Source: Delphinus delphis (lineage: Eukaryota; Chordata; Mammalia; Artiodactyla; Delphinidae). Taken from it: a DNA stretch of 64,000 bases. The first letter of the stretch is position 1. Every line of letters begins with the position of its first letter. The translations under genes were made by a program, and so were the position numbers. The notes under the pieces are model-generated. The model saw only the letters and a program-made list of their open reading frames with translations. It did no database searches and was not told the DNA's origin. The stretch is from positions 38,527,380 to 38,591,379 of the forward strand of contig NC_082700.1 of the NCBI RefSeq assembly GCF_949987515.2. Direction: 5' to 3'. Positions 23,294-34,909 of this stretch are shown here, one piece after another.

Positions 23294-23309
23294 CCTGGCC
23301 ACCACTTCT

Positions 23310-23924
23310 ACGTCATGTTACTGATAGTAGGAGTAACTAACTGGATGTATCAAATAACATATTTGTGATTTACCATGTAGATATATTACATGTTTCTGTT
23401 TAAAAAGACACAATTTGACACATTTTATATACAGTTTGGAAACATATAAAACGTGTCAAAGCAATTTTGTTATTGGGAAAATAGCTGACCAATTCTAGGG
23501 CATTTGGTTATATAAACAACTGGTAAATTGTTCATAAAAAGCAACATTAGTAAACATCTTGACATTTTTAACTTAAAAAATAATAGAACTTTAAAAATCA
23601 TGAACTATGAATATTTAATAAATATTTTATCACCAAGAATTTATTGATAGTTACTATGCTGAAGTAACAATGATATATAGCTCCTTACAAATCCCTTTTA
23701 CTTTCTATTCTTATCTGTGGGTTCTGTAAGAATCATAGATGAACATTGTGTGTGTGTGTGTCTGTGTGTGTTAGTTTAATACGAAAAGCTTACTGAAAAA
23801 GATAATACAATCTAAGAAATGATTTATAATCAATATGTGTTTGAATGAGACTTGACAAACTTAAAACTATTCAAAGTTTATTAAAACAAACCTAATACCA
23901 CAACTCTGTGATATAAGCAGGAGA
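23310..23924. other. AT-rich spacer
   Basis: Single-copy DNA downstream of the L1, containing the (TG)n tract below. No gene seen. Confidence 0.5.
23747..23771 (+). repeat. (TG)n microsatellite
   Basis: Twelve TG-type units with one C interruption. Confidence 0.92.
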
Positions 23925-24075
23925 GTGTTGGTACTCCAATTACAGATGAGGAAATTAATGTTCATAATGAGTAAAACATTTTAACAAGAACACAGGGTTA
24001 ATGGTAGAACCTGAATTAGAACTCATGTCTCCTGCTATCTAGATAAATGTACCTGTTAACACACTACCTTGAATC
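23925..24075 (-). repeat. MIR SINE relic, antisense
   Basis: ATTACAGATGAGGAAATTAATG, AAGAACACAGGGTTAATGG and GAACTCATGTCTCCTGCTAT follow the order of an antisense MIR. Confidence 0.72.
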
Positions 24076-24331
24076 TTCTCTAAAACTTAAATAAATCCAC
24101 AACAGAGAAATTGATTTCTTTTGAATGTTCATAATAGGTGTTGCTGGTAACCACTCATATCATATTCATGTTTTATATTTAGGTCCTTGTGTTGTAGGCA
24201 TGTTTGTACAGTTCTCCTCAAGTCATTGATTGCTTGTAGGTATCACCTAGTGTGCCCAGGACAGTATCATGTTGATAAATGTCTAGCGATAGATAGGAAT
24301 ACAATACTACTCTTCTTGATTAGAAGTTGTA

Positions 24332-24534
24332 GGGCTTCTCTGGTGGCACAGTGGTTGAGAGTCTGTCTGCCAATGCAGGAGACACGGGTTCGTGCCCCGG
24401 TCCGGGAAGCTCCCACATGCCGCGGAGCAGCTAGGCCCGTGATCCATGGCCACTGAGCCTGCGCGACCGGAGCCTGTGCTCCTCAACGGGAGAGGCCACA
24501 ACAGTGAGAGGCCCGCGTATCACAAAACAAAAAA
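24332..24534 (+). mobile_element. CHR-type SINE, copy 4
   Basis: Starts GGGCTTCTCTGGTGGCACAG; box B GGTTCGTGCCCC is intact. Exact 10-bp target duplication AGAAGTTGTA at 24322-24331 and 24535-24544. The tail is short and A-rich with interruptions. Several CpG-to-TG/CA changes suggest it is older than copy 7. Confidence 0.96.
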
Positions 24535-24544
24535 AGAAGTTGTA

Positions 24545-25604
24545 TATAATTGTTTTGTCAGTACATCTCTAAATAATGCAGTGATTTGAATATTTTACAA
24601 CAAAAGTTAATTCCAAATGTAATTTAAATGTCTGAAATATCTAAGTTATAATGTTATATCATGACTAAAGGTATTTGTGTAAAATACTATATGATATCTT
24701 ACATTGAATGAAAACATAACGTATAAATTGATGGTTATGGGTTAGAATGGGTTTCAGTGGATGTTCTCAAATATATTGGCTGCATTGGGATTATAACCAA
24801 ATATCTTAGAGAATAGCAATTAAATCTCAGAATATTATTTTCCTTAAATCAATACCTAGTATATAAACTTTAATCAACACCAGTAGAGTGAAATAGTTAT
24901 ATTATTTTGTCTCAGGATTTCTTTTTTGAGTATCTTATTGGAGATGAAGAATATTGAATTATGTAAAGGTCTTCAAAACCAAATATGATGCTTCCAATCT
25001 ACCAAAATCAAGAAGTGTTCCTTTATTTTAAAAAAAATTGTGTATGACCAAGGGAATCTTTTCTCTCTGAATTCTAACAAGTTACACATTGATAATAAAG
25101 CTATAGTTTTAAGTTTCCTTCAGGGATAACTGATGTCACATTCAGATTTATAACCTAGAAGGTGAATTGAAGGTTGACAAATTATACCATAAAGGAGTTT
25201 ATATCAAAAACACTTTTCCATAGCATGGGCATCATCTAGTTTATTTGCTATTGATTTATACCCTGAGGTATAAAGTTTTAAACAGAAATTCAGAGGTCCA
25301 GTTAGACCAGCCACAGCTTTGGTTGAATGATGTTGGATATTTTATAAATTGTTTAAAACTTTTTAAAATATTATAATTTTAAAAATCTTAGTGCAACATA
25401 TCTTACGGTTACATCCATGAGATTCTTGATATAGTTCATGAGGTTCATGGTTGAGGACAGATGTCTTGCTTACATTCTAGCATCTGGTTACACTATTCAT
25501 TAGGACTTTGTAATTCCAAGCTGTGTAGAAATTAATATAGTCTTCACCTAGAAATGTGTTTTGTTGTGGAAAGCATTCGGGAAAAAAACAAGGAAAGCTC
25601 ATTT
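24545..25604. other. AT-rich stretch without gene
   Basis: No exon or repeat family recognised. Confidence 0.5.
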
Positions 25605-25619
25605 CTGACCCTGATTTTG

Positions 25620-25834
25620 TTTTTGTTTTGTTTTATTATTTTGCGGTATGTGGGCCTCTCACTGTTGTGGCCTCTCCCGTTGGGGAGCACAGACTCCGGT
25701 CGCGCAGGCTCAGCGGCCATGGCTCACGGGCCTAGCTGCTCCGCGGCATGTGGGATCTTCCCGGACCGGGGCACGAACCCATGTCCCCTGCATCGTCAGG
25801 CAGACTCTCAACCACTGCGCCACCAGGGAAGCCC
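25620..25834 (-). mobile_element. CHR-type SINE, copy 5
   Basis: Antisense copy with a perfect 15-bp target duplication CTGACCCTGATTTTG at 25605-25619 and 25835-25849. The tail reads TTTTG/TTTTA repeats. The plus frames at 25554-25866 are SINE artefacts. Confidence 0.97.
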
Positions 25835-25849
25835 CTGACCCTGATTTTG

Positions 25850-28800
25850 ATACCTATCAGCCATGATATTTTGCCAACTCAGTTTCCACTTCTATAAATG
25901 ATAAAATTTTTCTAGATGACCTTAAAACTTCAGTTAAGTGACTTTCTAAATTACCTTTTCTAATATACCACAATACATAGGGTTAGAGGTTTTCCCTGTT
26001 TCCCTAGCCCTTTACACTGACATAAAGACTTTCATGTGTCTATTATATATCTTAATTTTAAATGCCTTGAGAGCAGATGACAGATGATTCTTTAATTCTA
26101 ATACTAACCAAATATAACTGTTCACATGAGTTCCACTGACACTTGTTGAAAGAATAAATGAGTGATCACTGCAGTCCCTTCTAATTCTGAAAATCTATCA
26201 AATCTTGTCTGGATTATCATCGAAGTGACTCCCAATTTATCAAACAGTTCTATATCCATCTATTCCCTACATAGATTTTCTTACGTAACTATGTCATTTC
26301 CCTGCTATATTGTGATGATGGACTACTGGATAACAAAAAAAGGTGTATTCCATCACAGAAAGTACTGTTTGAATACTAAATATTAAATAACTTAGCATGC
26401 CATGTTCTAAATTCCTATTTAGAAAGGAATGATACATAGATTCAACCTCTATACTATCGTTTCTTATATTACATAGTCTATCCATGTGTTTGAATCACTT
26501 TTCACTGACATGTATCTCTATTTTTATGTATGTAGGTTTTATGTCATACAATTCTGTAATGAAGATCATCAGATTTTGAAGCTCTTTTTAATTTTCAGAG
26601 GATTTTCCTTACTTGAAAAGATAATATTTAGGATATGTCTTGAGACATAGTCCTCAAAAAGAAAGAAACATTCAGTAAAACTCAAGTCTGTGCACTGCTT
26701 TTCTCAAGTGGATAGTACTGTTTTGTCAATAGCTCCATCTGCAGACCAGGGAGAGCTTGTGAATCTTGCTTAGTGATCAAGTTATAAAGAATGAGCTCTC
26801 AGCTCGCAGTTGGTTGTTAAAATTAGATTTGATTTTAAAGGTAACACCCGGAGACAACTTTTTAATGTTAATTTTTTAGCAATGTCAGGTTTTATATGAT
26901 TTCTGAGAGGATAGCTGTAGGCTCTGTCAATGGGAATTCTTTGGGACAGAAGGAGAGAGGGAAAGGAAGAAATAACTATTGCTGAAGGCCTGCAATCAAG
27001 CATAATAAACTCTTCAGTCAGCTGTTTAAATAAGTACACAGCAAATTAATATTTTCCTTTTTTTTTCCTGCAGAAAATTGATTTATCTGAACACTTTCTT
27101 CCACAAAGGCAGTTTCTAAGCTGTCATGTACTCAGCGCTCTTTTCCCAGTGATGTGAGTGAGAATAGTTCAGCTCTCACTACCAACGCTGTAATTTTAGG
27201 AGTTTAAATAATATGTGCTCTGAGCAGTAGTACTGTCAGCAGTGATTCCACTTAAGGAGGTAGGTGAGGGGATGAGTTTAGCCATGCTCGGATGCATCTT
27301 CTACTGGGGGGTCTCTAGCTTTGGAACACTGGAGGGCTGTATAAGTCTTTTTTTAGTAACCTGTAAAGGTGCTGGATTCCCTGAGAAGATGGGGTTCACA
27401 TTATAAATTAAAATCAAACCTCAGTCTTTGCAAATGCAAAAATACCAGAAGCATTTATAAGAATAGCATATACTAGTGGCTAGATACACAAGTATGTTTC
27501 ACTTAATATACTATATTTCAAAGCATAATTGCTATCTTCGAGAACACCTGTGTATTGAATCTACTGGTCTTCAAATCAACCTTACCTTAATTTTTAAATG
27601 TCCATAGATTTTTCCCACACAGCCACCAGAAGAAATACATATTCTTAAATAATTAATATGTTTATAATGTAGCACATAAACAGTAGTATGCAAAAAAATG
27701 TGCATGTAGTTACAATGAATTTGCTACTACCTGTGCCATTTACATAACAGCAGGGTCGTTATGAGGTTGAAATGAGGTAATAGCTGAGAAAATGCTTTGA
27801 AAATATATAAACGCTATAAAAACTTAAGGTGGCTCTACTTATTGTTATTAAGCATTAAGTTTCCACAGTATAATGACTTTCAGACAGTGGCTTCTGGAAC
27901 AGAACAGAGTGAATGAGATTAGGGAAATGTTCATTGTTGGTGAAGCAATTGGTTCAAAACCACATCACAAAGGAAGATAACTCTCAGATACGTTTTTTTT
28001 TGGCTTCAATGCTTATATATCAACTTTTAGTTTCAAGTTAATATAAAACTTTCACTTTCACTTTCATGCTAAATAGATATCAACACTTTGTGCACATCCG
28101 TCTGTGCTTAAATACTCTTCAAAAAGTGGAAAAGCACTTTTACAAAAGATACCTATACACATGATCTCTATTCATCAGTGAAAACTGAGGAAGAGTGATG
28201 AGCCAGAGCAATCTACATAAGTGAATAACAAGATGGAGCACATGATCATCTAAATAGTTTGTTGAATTACTACAAAGCTAAGATTACATCAGTGAAGTGG
28301 AGCAAAGGTCAGGCATTTGTGCCAGAAAAAATATGGCAAAACCTAGTGAGTCAGGCAAGTAAAGTAAGTACATAAATAGTTGTTAAAGAAGGCAAACTAT
28401 GATAAATGTCTTCAAAGAGGAAAGTAGGAAGAGAAGAGAATAGTATATATAGATGAAAGTATAGAAAAGCCATCGTAAACAAGGTGGTCTTTGAAAGAGA
28501 AGCTTGAGATTTGGGTAAAATATTGATAAGTACAGATGAAGAAAAGATCCTTAAGGAGAAAGAAAACCATAGGCAACCTTTCCCGGGCAGAAAAGAGTAA
28601 GACTTAATTTCACAGCAAAAAATATGAATTCAAAATAAAGGAATTTGAACTCTGTCCTCTAGGACCTATAGTATACGGAATGGAGCAGGAAAAAGTTCAA
28701 ATCTGTTGAAGACAGTAATCTTCCAGCTCTAAACAGAAGGTATGAAAGGGAAACAGTCAATGGTATTTTGCAACCTCATTTTAGAATTAAGTTTTCAATT

Positions 28801-28880
28801 AGGTGGTATCAGTAGATATGGGGGCAGGAGTGAGGGGGGTGATTAAATGACCAAAATTAAGGAGTAAGGGTCAAAAATGT
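25850..28880. other. 3-kb single-copy stretch, partly conserved-looking
   Basis: No exon recognised. About 26740-27330 is complex, non-repetitive and holds several CpGs and homeodomain-like AATTA cores. At 27745-27850, GTCGTTATGAGGTTGAAATGAGG looks like a MIR 3' part. The stretch 28200-28760 (for example AAGATGGAGCACATG and CAACCTTTCCCGGGCAG) may be an old diverged repeat that I cannot name. Confidence 0.4.
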
Positions 28881-28890
28881 GCATAACTTT

Positions 28891-29125
28891 TTTTGGTTTT
28901 TTTTTGTTTTTGTCTTTTTGTGTGGTACGTGGGCCTCTCACTGTTATGGCCTCTCCCGTTGCGGAGCACAGGCTCCGGACACGCAGGCTCAGCGGCCATG
29001 GCTCACAGACCTAGCCGCTCCGCGGCGTGTGGGATCCTCCCGGACCGGGGCACGAACCCGGGGCACGAACTCGCGTCTCTGCATCAGCAGGCGGACTCTC
29101 AACCACTGTGCCACCAGGGAAGCCC
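28891..29125 (-). mobile_element. CHR-type SINE, copy 6, with internal tandem duplication
   Basis: Antisense copy ending CCACCAGGGAAGCCC. The box B region is doubled: GGGGCACGAAC occurs twice in tandem at about 29046-29070. The target duplication is not resolved because the T-rich tail resembles the flank (GTGTTTTTGT). Frames at 28879-29198 are SINE artefacts. Confidence 0.94.
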
Positions 29126-31360
29126 TGTTTGTGTTTTTGTATTCATTAACTCATTCAAAACATTTTTGTTATACATGTACTACACACTAAAGTTCTAGAA
29201 GCCAGTAGAATACATAGTAGTGGATGTTCTAACTGCAAATTCAAGTATAGGACTTGAAAAAGAAGTCAAAAAGAAGTATATAGAATTGGGAGAAATCTAT
29301 GTAGAATGGTGATTAAGCTTAGAGTAGATGCAAAGTCTGAGAACATGTAAAGACATAATGAAGAAAGAAGGACCCAGGAGATGGATTTTTGCAGGATACG
29401 GAAGGAAAATAAAATCACTGTGACACATAGAAAAACAAAGGGAGGAGTAAGTGAAACAAAATAGAAAAGATAATGAAGAACTAGACATTGATGAAGCAGA
29501 ATTTTACAGAATAATTACTTAACATTTTCAAATCTGGAGATTAGAAAGCCTTATCTCAAACAACTCTAAGGGTGACCCATGGATTTACCATCTACCTCTT
29601 TCCTAGCATTTCTGAGCTTGAATCAAGTATATTCTTCAGTTTTACCACGTTTAAAAAAACAAAACACAACAAAAAAACAGTTTATTGGAGCTTGTGATTG
29701 TGTCACAAGAGCAACTCACACTTCTTCCAGAATAACCTTGTATCTCATGGGTCACCTGCATTTTCTGGCTGTTGCCCAAACTGTACCTAATCCTACTTTA
29801 TGTGGGAACTCCACATGTCTTTCTTTGGGAGCAATTAAAACCCAGGTATTTTGTTCTGTTTGAACATTTTGTTCAAAAGTTCCATTTGTTTATATTCAAT
29901 ACCCCTGGATTTAAATGTAGACATTATAATTAAAATTTTGACAATCTGCATTTCTGAGAATTTTTCTAAACTGTGTGATTCCCATTTTGCTAGTTCTGTA
30001 CCCTGCCTAGAACGTTGCCTCTGAAGGAAAGAATGATGTCTCTGTTCAAACTCTGGGTCTGACACTTATTACCAAATTATCCACAAGTAAATGTGAATAA
30101 GTGGTGGAAAGTAAGAAATGATTACATGACCACCTTGCACCTTATTCACACAGACATAGTAGAAAAGATGAATGTATATTTTCTAGAAGATGAATAATAT
30201 TTATTTTGTCTTATGATTTTCTGCAGCATGTGGAAAAATTTGATCTCTTAATTACAACCTTTTTATTGAGCCTATGGGTTGAGTATGCCAGATGCCCTCT
30301 CCCAGTGACTTGAAATACTGCTGAATAGATGGCATGCCCTTAACATATTAAATAAGCCAGTCATCTCACAATTATTTAATTTTAGTTATTGATTTAGAAG
30401 ACTATAATGACTTTGCTAGAAGTAAATATTAATTGAATTTCAAAAAGAAATAAAATAAATTTCTATTAATAAACAAAGTATACTTCAAGCTCTCATGCTT
30501 AGTACTATCAGAATGAATAGTTTTTTCTTTTCTTGGTATAAAATGCAAAACAATTATATAATCGGTGATATGATTTTATAAGGCCTATATTCATGTAAGG
30601 TGGGAACTATATGTGACAGAGCATGAAAAGAATCATTTCCTCTTCCTTTTATATTGCTTTTTAGTGAGGATTGTGGTTATTTGGGTTATGACTTCACACT
30701 CAACCACAAAATATACCATCTCTATGAATAAAGCAGGAGTTCACAGACAAAGCTTATAATTCAATTCTTCTTTCAAATATGTATAAAGAAGTTGTAAACT
30801 TCCAACTTGAAGAAGTTCCACTGCAATAAATAATTTAATTAGAATTACTTCTTAAAAATGTTACTCAATGACAAAAGTAGATAATGAAAAAATGTATATC
30901 ACTAGGTAACACTAACTGTGAATATTTTAGGTGAATAATTTGTAGTTATGATTTATTTCTTTGTGATAATTCATCCAAAGCTACCTTGAAAAAGTGGCAA
31001 TGTGTAATGGTAAGATAACCATAATCACGGTACTATTTCTAGTAACAATTATTATGAATATAAAGATTTAAGTGATGCATATTTAGAATATATTTTAACT
31101 AAATTTACAAATGAGAAACTAAATTGAGAAAGTTAAATTATCTGTCAAAGATTGTAGCCATTTAAATGAGCCATATCTTCCACCTTCAAGCCTGTCACTT
31201 GTCTATTTTTGATTCTAGTTTGCCATAAAATTTTAAAAATCTTTAAAACTTTTAAACCACATTTCCCATCATTTCTCTTAGAGCGTCACTATTATTTCTT
31301 TTTAAAGAGTCATAATTTTCACAACAGTGCTGTACCTGGCATCTTGATCTGCCTTCAGGT
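29126..31360. other. AT-rich stretch without gene
   Basis: No exon seen. The segment 29140-29300 may be an old diverged repeat. Frames at 29297-29488, 29579-29863 and 29835-30065 have no recognised domains. Confidence 0.5.
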
Positions 31361-31361
31361 A

Positions 31362-31414
<53 letters not shown>
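31361..31414 (+). repeat. Compound (GT)n(AT)n microsatellite
   Basis: An uninterrupted GT run passes directly into an AT run. The 91- and 70-residue frames across it have runs of Cys-Val and Tyr-Ile from the repeat and are artefacts. Confidence 0.96.
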
Positions 31415-31416
<2 letters not shown>

Positions 31417-32135
31417 CAAATGCATTAATAACTTCATGTACTTGGGAGCAAGTAACAAGACCACTTAAGTTACTAAGTCAATGAGTAAGTATTTGGCTGC
31501 TTCTGACAACTATTCTGTTGCTTCACATATTTGTAGGCCTGCCCTTCAGATTTGACTTAGCAATTAGGAGCTTTCCAAGAGATTCTACAATTTGTGCAAA
31601 TAATTTCAAATGTTTGTTTATGTATGGATAAGTAGGATTATAGCAATAGGTAGGTTAATCAGAGAAATGGCCAATTACATGGAATAACAAAAAGCACAAT
31701 TATAATTCAAATACAGGACTCAGTTGACTCTGCTGTAGAAGTCAAGCAAAAGACTACAGTAAGCTGTCTTTTTTTTTTTTTTCCTTTGAGTGTATGGTGT
31801 TCCAGACATTTCCCACCTATGATTAAATCAAAGGGTTTTTCTTGTTTTTGTTTTTTTAACAATTTCATGCTATGTATAAGACATTGTGCTAGACATTATA
31901 AAGAGAACTACAAGTATCAGAAATAGTCCCTCCTCTTAAAACCTTCTGATATATTTAAGGGTGATCTATTTAAAGCATAGAATCTTGAAAAGTTACATAA
32001 TTATATGTAGAATGATATTGATGTCATTATTTTATAAATGAATCATATGAGCACCTACACTTAAAATAGATAGCACTGTGAACTACATTGTTTTAGAGTG
32101 ACTTCAGGTAGGAAAAGGGGCTTGGATCTGGATTC
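31415..32135. other. AT-rich spacer without gene
   Basis: Part of 31861-31970 (GACATTGTGCTAGACATTATAAAG) resembles an old mammalian-wide repeat end; otherwise nothing. Confidence 0.45.
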
Positions 32136-32147
32136 AAAAGATGGCTA

Positions 32148-32361
32148 TGGGCTTCCCTGGTGGCGCAGTGGTTGAGAGTCCGCCTGCCGATGCAGGGGAC
32201 ACGGGTTCGTGCCCCGGTCCGGGAGGATGCCGCGTGCCGCGGAGCGGCTGGGCCCGTGAGCCATGGCCACTGAGCCAGCACGTCCGGAGCCTGTGCTCCG
32301 CGACGGGAGAGGCCACAACAGTGAGAGGCCCGCGTACTGCAAAAAAAAAAAAAAAAAAAAA
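32148..32361 (+). mobile_element. CHR-type SINE, copy 7
   Basis: Well-preserved copy: GGGCTTCCCTGGTGGCGCAG start, intact box A region and box B, and a pure A tail of about 25. Exact 12-bp target duplication AAAAGATGGCTA at 32136-32147 and 32362-32373. Among the least diverged copies in the window. Confidence 0.97.
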
Positions 32362-32459
32362 AAAAGATGGCTAAAATTTTAGTATATGCGATGAGGAGGA
32401 AAGTCGATTGGCTTTGCTTTACAATATTTAGCATGGAAATACATTTCAGGGTGAAGATT

Positions 32460-32690
32460 AAGCCGTGGGCTCTGTATGCATACCCTCAGACTTTAAACCT
32501 GTGATCTACTATTTCCTGGCTGTTTACTGTAATGCAAGTTCTTTTTTCTTCTGAGCCTGTTTCCTTTTCTGTATAAACAGAGGGATAATAACGCCTCTCT
32601 TATAGGTTTGGTGTGAGGGTAAATGAAGTGAAGCACTTAAATACAGTCCCTGCCAACACAGTGAGTGCCAGCTGTTAATATCAAGACATG
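32460..32690 (+). repeat. MIR SINE relic, sense
   Basis: CTACTATTTCCTGGCTGTTTAC, then GAGCCTGTTTCCTTTTCTG, then AGAGGGATAATAACGCCTCTC and GGTGTGAGGGTAAATGAAG follow the sense MIR order. Confidence 0.82.
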
Positions 32691-33105
32691 GGCTATAAAT
32701 TCACCTATTGGACTGGAGTAGAAGGTTCATGGCAGTGGTAAAATGAGATAGCATAATGCCTGTGGTTTAACATTTGGTGTGGGGGAAGGAGGTTGGGAAC
32801 ATTTGGAGATGTCTCTCAATTTTGCTGTAACTAATGCCTGATTGCTTTTGAAGCCAATGAGGTATTGGAGGATTCCATTGAGGGCAACGGATAATGACTG
32901 GTGACCAGCATGACTTGTCATTTAAACCATGTAAATTGACAGTGTGCCTGGACTAAACTGGTGTTAGGTAGATAGTTTGTAAGTCCCTGAGGGGCAAAGA
33001 GAAAAGAAAAGACAAATGGAAAGTGTCCTTCAGGCTTGCCATCATCACTGAAGTTTACTTGATTGTGGGCTTTATAAACCACCCACCTTCTGTGTCATAA
33101 CATGT
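32691..33105. other. Spacer without gene
   Basis: Unique DNA; nothing recognised. Confidence 0.5.
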
Positions 33106-33118
33106 TGTAACATTGTAT

Positions 33119-33149
<31 letters not shown>

Positions 33150-33293
33150 TTTTTCAGGACTTCTTTCTTTTTTTTTTTTAACATCTTTATTGGGGTATAA
33201 TTGCTTTACAATGGTGTGTTAGTTTCTGCTTTATAACAAAGTGAATCAGTCATACATAAACATATGTTCCCATATGTCTGTAACATTGTATTT
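33106..33293 (-). mobile_element. Very short 5'-truncated L1 with (TTTA)n tail
   Basis: Perfect 15-bp target duplication TGTAACATTGTATTT at 33106-33120 and 33279-33293. Inside, the plus strand shows a TTTA microsatellite (to about 33152), a T-rich tract, and about 110 bases of antisense L1 3' UTR (ACATCTTTATTGGGGTATAATT to CATATGTTCCCATATG). The element has lost almost all of its 5' portion. Confidence 0.93.
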
Positions 33294-33971
33294 AAATGAC
33301 AACTGCCACTGCAAGTAAAATTAATAAGGTGGTAGTCCCTATGGGGCATTGTAAAATGTCCCCTGCAAACCCCTGCCATTTTTTCTAACCACTCTGTGGA
33401 CTAATAAAAGCCAGAGAAAGCCAGAAATAAGGCTTCAATTCCATTCTCTCTGCAGCTGCTCATGTAAGACCATGGTTTTCCCTGCACCTGAGATGTTTGC
33501 CCATAGAAAGTTATTTTTCAAACTGCCTGTGGAAGCTGAACAGATCCTAATGCCACCAATAGTTTTTAAAGCTTCAACTCTGATACAGCTTTGAAAGTAA
33601 TTAGATAAAGAAAATTAATTCCAGTTGGGAACACATAAAACATTTCATTTGGAAACTGACATGAATAAAATTATAATTATGGTAAATATAAAATATGAAA
33701 ATCTAAAATTATAATACATTCTGACTTTAATATTTCCATACAAATTAATGTTTTGTTAACACTCTGTAAAGTACGCAATAGCCAGGAGACCAACACAACA
33801 GTCAGAAAGGAGGATGCTCTTTTTGTGCAAAGCCTCTGGGCAGACCCAAACTCTGAGACTGGGCTGCAAACAAGAGAAGATTCTGCAAAGAGCAGCTGAA
33901 GCAATACATCAAAGGGTGCTCAAATGGGCATTTTCTCTCTTTTTCTTCCTCTTTTTTCTCTCTAGATAAAA
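33294..33971. other. Spacer without gene
   Basis: Unique DNA. The minus frame 33677-33904 has no recognised motif. Confidence 0.5.
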
Positions 33972-34010
33972 AAGATAGATAACTAGCTAGCTAGCTAGCT
34001 AGGTAGATAG
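33972..34010. repeat. GATA/(CTAG)n microsatellite
   Basis: A short GATA tract passes into about five CTAG units, then GTAGATAG. The CTAG array is self-complementary. Confidence 0.88.
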
Positions 34011-34449
34011 TAGATACAGACATAAAGACAGATTATACATTATCAACAGGGGCAATATTGCCCCAAGGGATGAAAATGCATTATTGAGGGCAAAAAAACC
34101 TTAGATGTTATAATGGCTATTGTCCCTCCAAAGAGCCACAGTACATAAAGATCTATACAGTATATATGCGGTACTAAAATTTCACAGGACAGGGGTCATT
34201 AGGGGAAAAAAAAATATCTAAAAAGACTAGCCTTGTGATAATGGAAAAAGAAACTAAGAAATACTGATATAGCTGCATGAATTTTGAGTCACGAGTAACT
34301 TCTACTAGGCCCTCTAATTATACAGAGACAGGGATGGCAGGACAGCAGCATGATGGAAACCCAAACCAAAACAAACAAAACAAAACCCCGAAACTGTTCT
34401 TTGTGTTTACTTATTACTGATATCTACAATATCTGATAAACATATCTTT

Positions 34450-34905
34450 AATTTCAACCAAGCTCCACAGGTACTTATGAGGTGCTTACCATGTGCCAAG
34501 CATTGTACTTCCTGTGGAACAGAGCAGTAAATGTGTTCTTATGGGAAATACAAGATAGATGACAAGAGATATCAAACTCTTAGCAGAAGCAAGGATGTGG
34601 GAAGGAAGGAAGGAGTACAGTGCTTGGAGAGCGTATAGCAGAGGAACCCTTGGAAGGTGACTTTTAATTAGATACTTGGGTGATAAATAGAAGGCAGCCA
34701 GGCAAGGTCATGGAAGAGAGTGTTCCAAGCAAAGGTGTTTCATATCTAAGTCCCAGAAGTTACAGGCAGTGTGACATGTTCACGTAAATGAACAGGATCC
34801 AGAAAGCTGAGGTTTAGCAACAAGGAAGAGGCCTGTGGAAGATGGTAAAATTTGAAGTAGCTCAAAAGTAGAAGGAGGTCACATAAGTCCTGGCCACATA
34901 AGGAC
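34450..34905. repeat. Possible unclassified ancient repeat
   Basis: Phrases such as GGTGCTTACCATGTGCCAAGCA, GAACAGAGCAGTAAATG, GAAGAGAGTGTTCCAAGCAAAGG and GGAGGTCACATAAGTCCTGG match the general wording of an old mammalian-wide repeat, but the family name is not certain. Confidence 0.5.
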
Positions 34906-34909
34906 CAAG

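Larger units (their letters stand above)
17276..23309 (-). mobile_element. Near-full-length L1 retrotransposon, antisense, with perfect target-site duplication
   Basis: The perfect 16-bp duplication CCTGGCCACCACTTCT lies at 17276-17291 and 23294-23309. Between them the plus strand reads poly-T, 3' UTR, ORF2, ORF1 and a CpG-rich 5' UTR, so the element lies on the minus strand with its 5' end near 23293. The GC-rich start directly abutting the duplication indicates insertion as an essentially complete element of about 6 kb. Later damage includes an internal ORF2 deletion near 18630, several frameshifts and stops, and a second L1 3' end inserted in the 5' region at 22342-22704. It is therefore not autonomous now. 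It is the largest single feature in the window. Confidence 0.97.

Noticed and set aside
22915..23368. Arg-rich frames in a GC-rich region as a CpG-island gene
   Set aside because: The GC-rich block is the L1 5' UTR, bounded by the L1 target duplication at 23294-23309.
24332..24400. Possible tRNA gene because of good box A and box B motifs
   Set aside because: It is the tRNA-derived head of a SINE; the sequence does not continue as a tRNA cloverleaf.
31209..31484. Frame with Cys-Val and Tyr-Ile runs
   Set aside because: Produced by the compound GT/AT microsatellite.
33972..34010. Short regularly spaced units as a CRISPR-like array
   Set aside because: A four-base CTAG/GATA microsatellite without spacers, in a mammalian genome.
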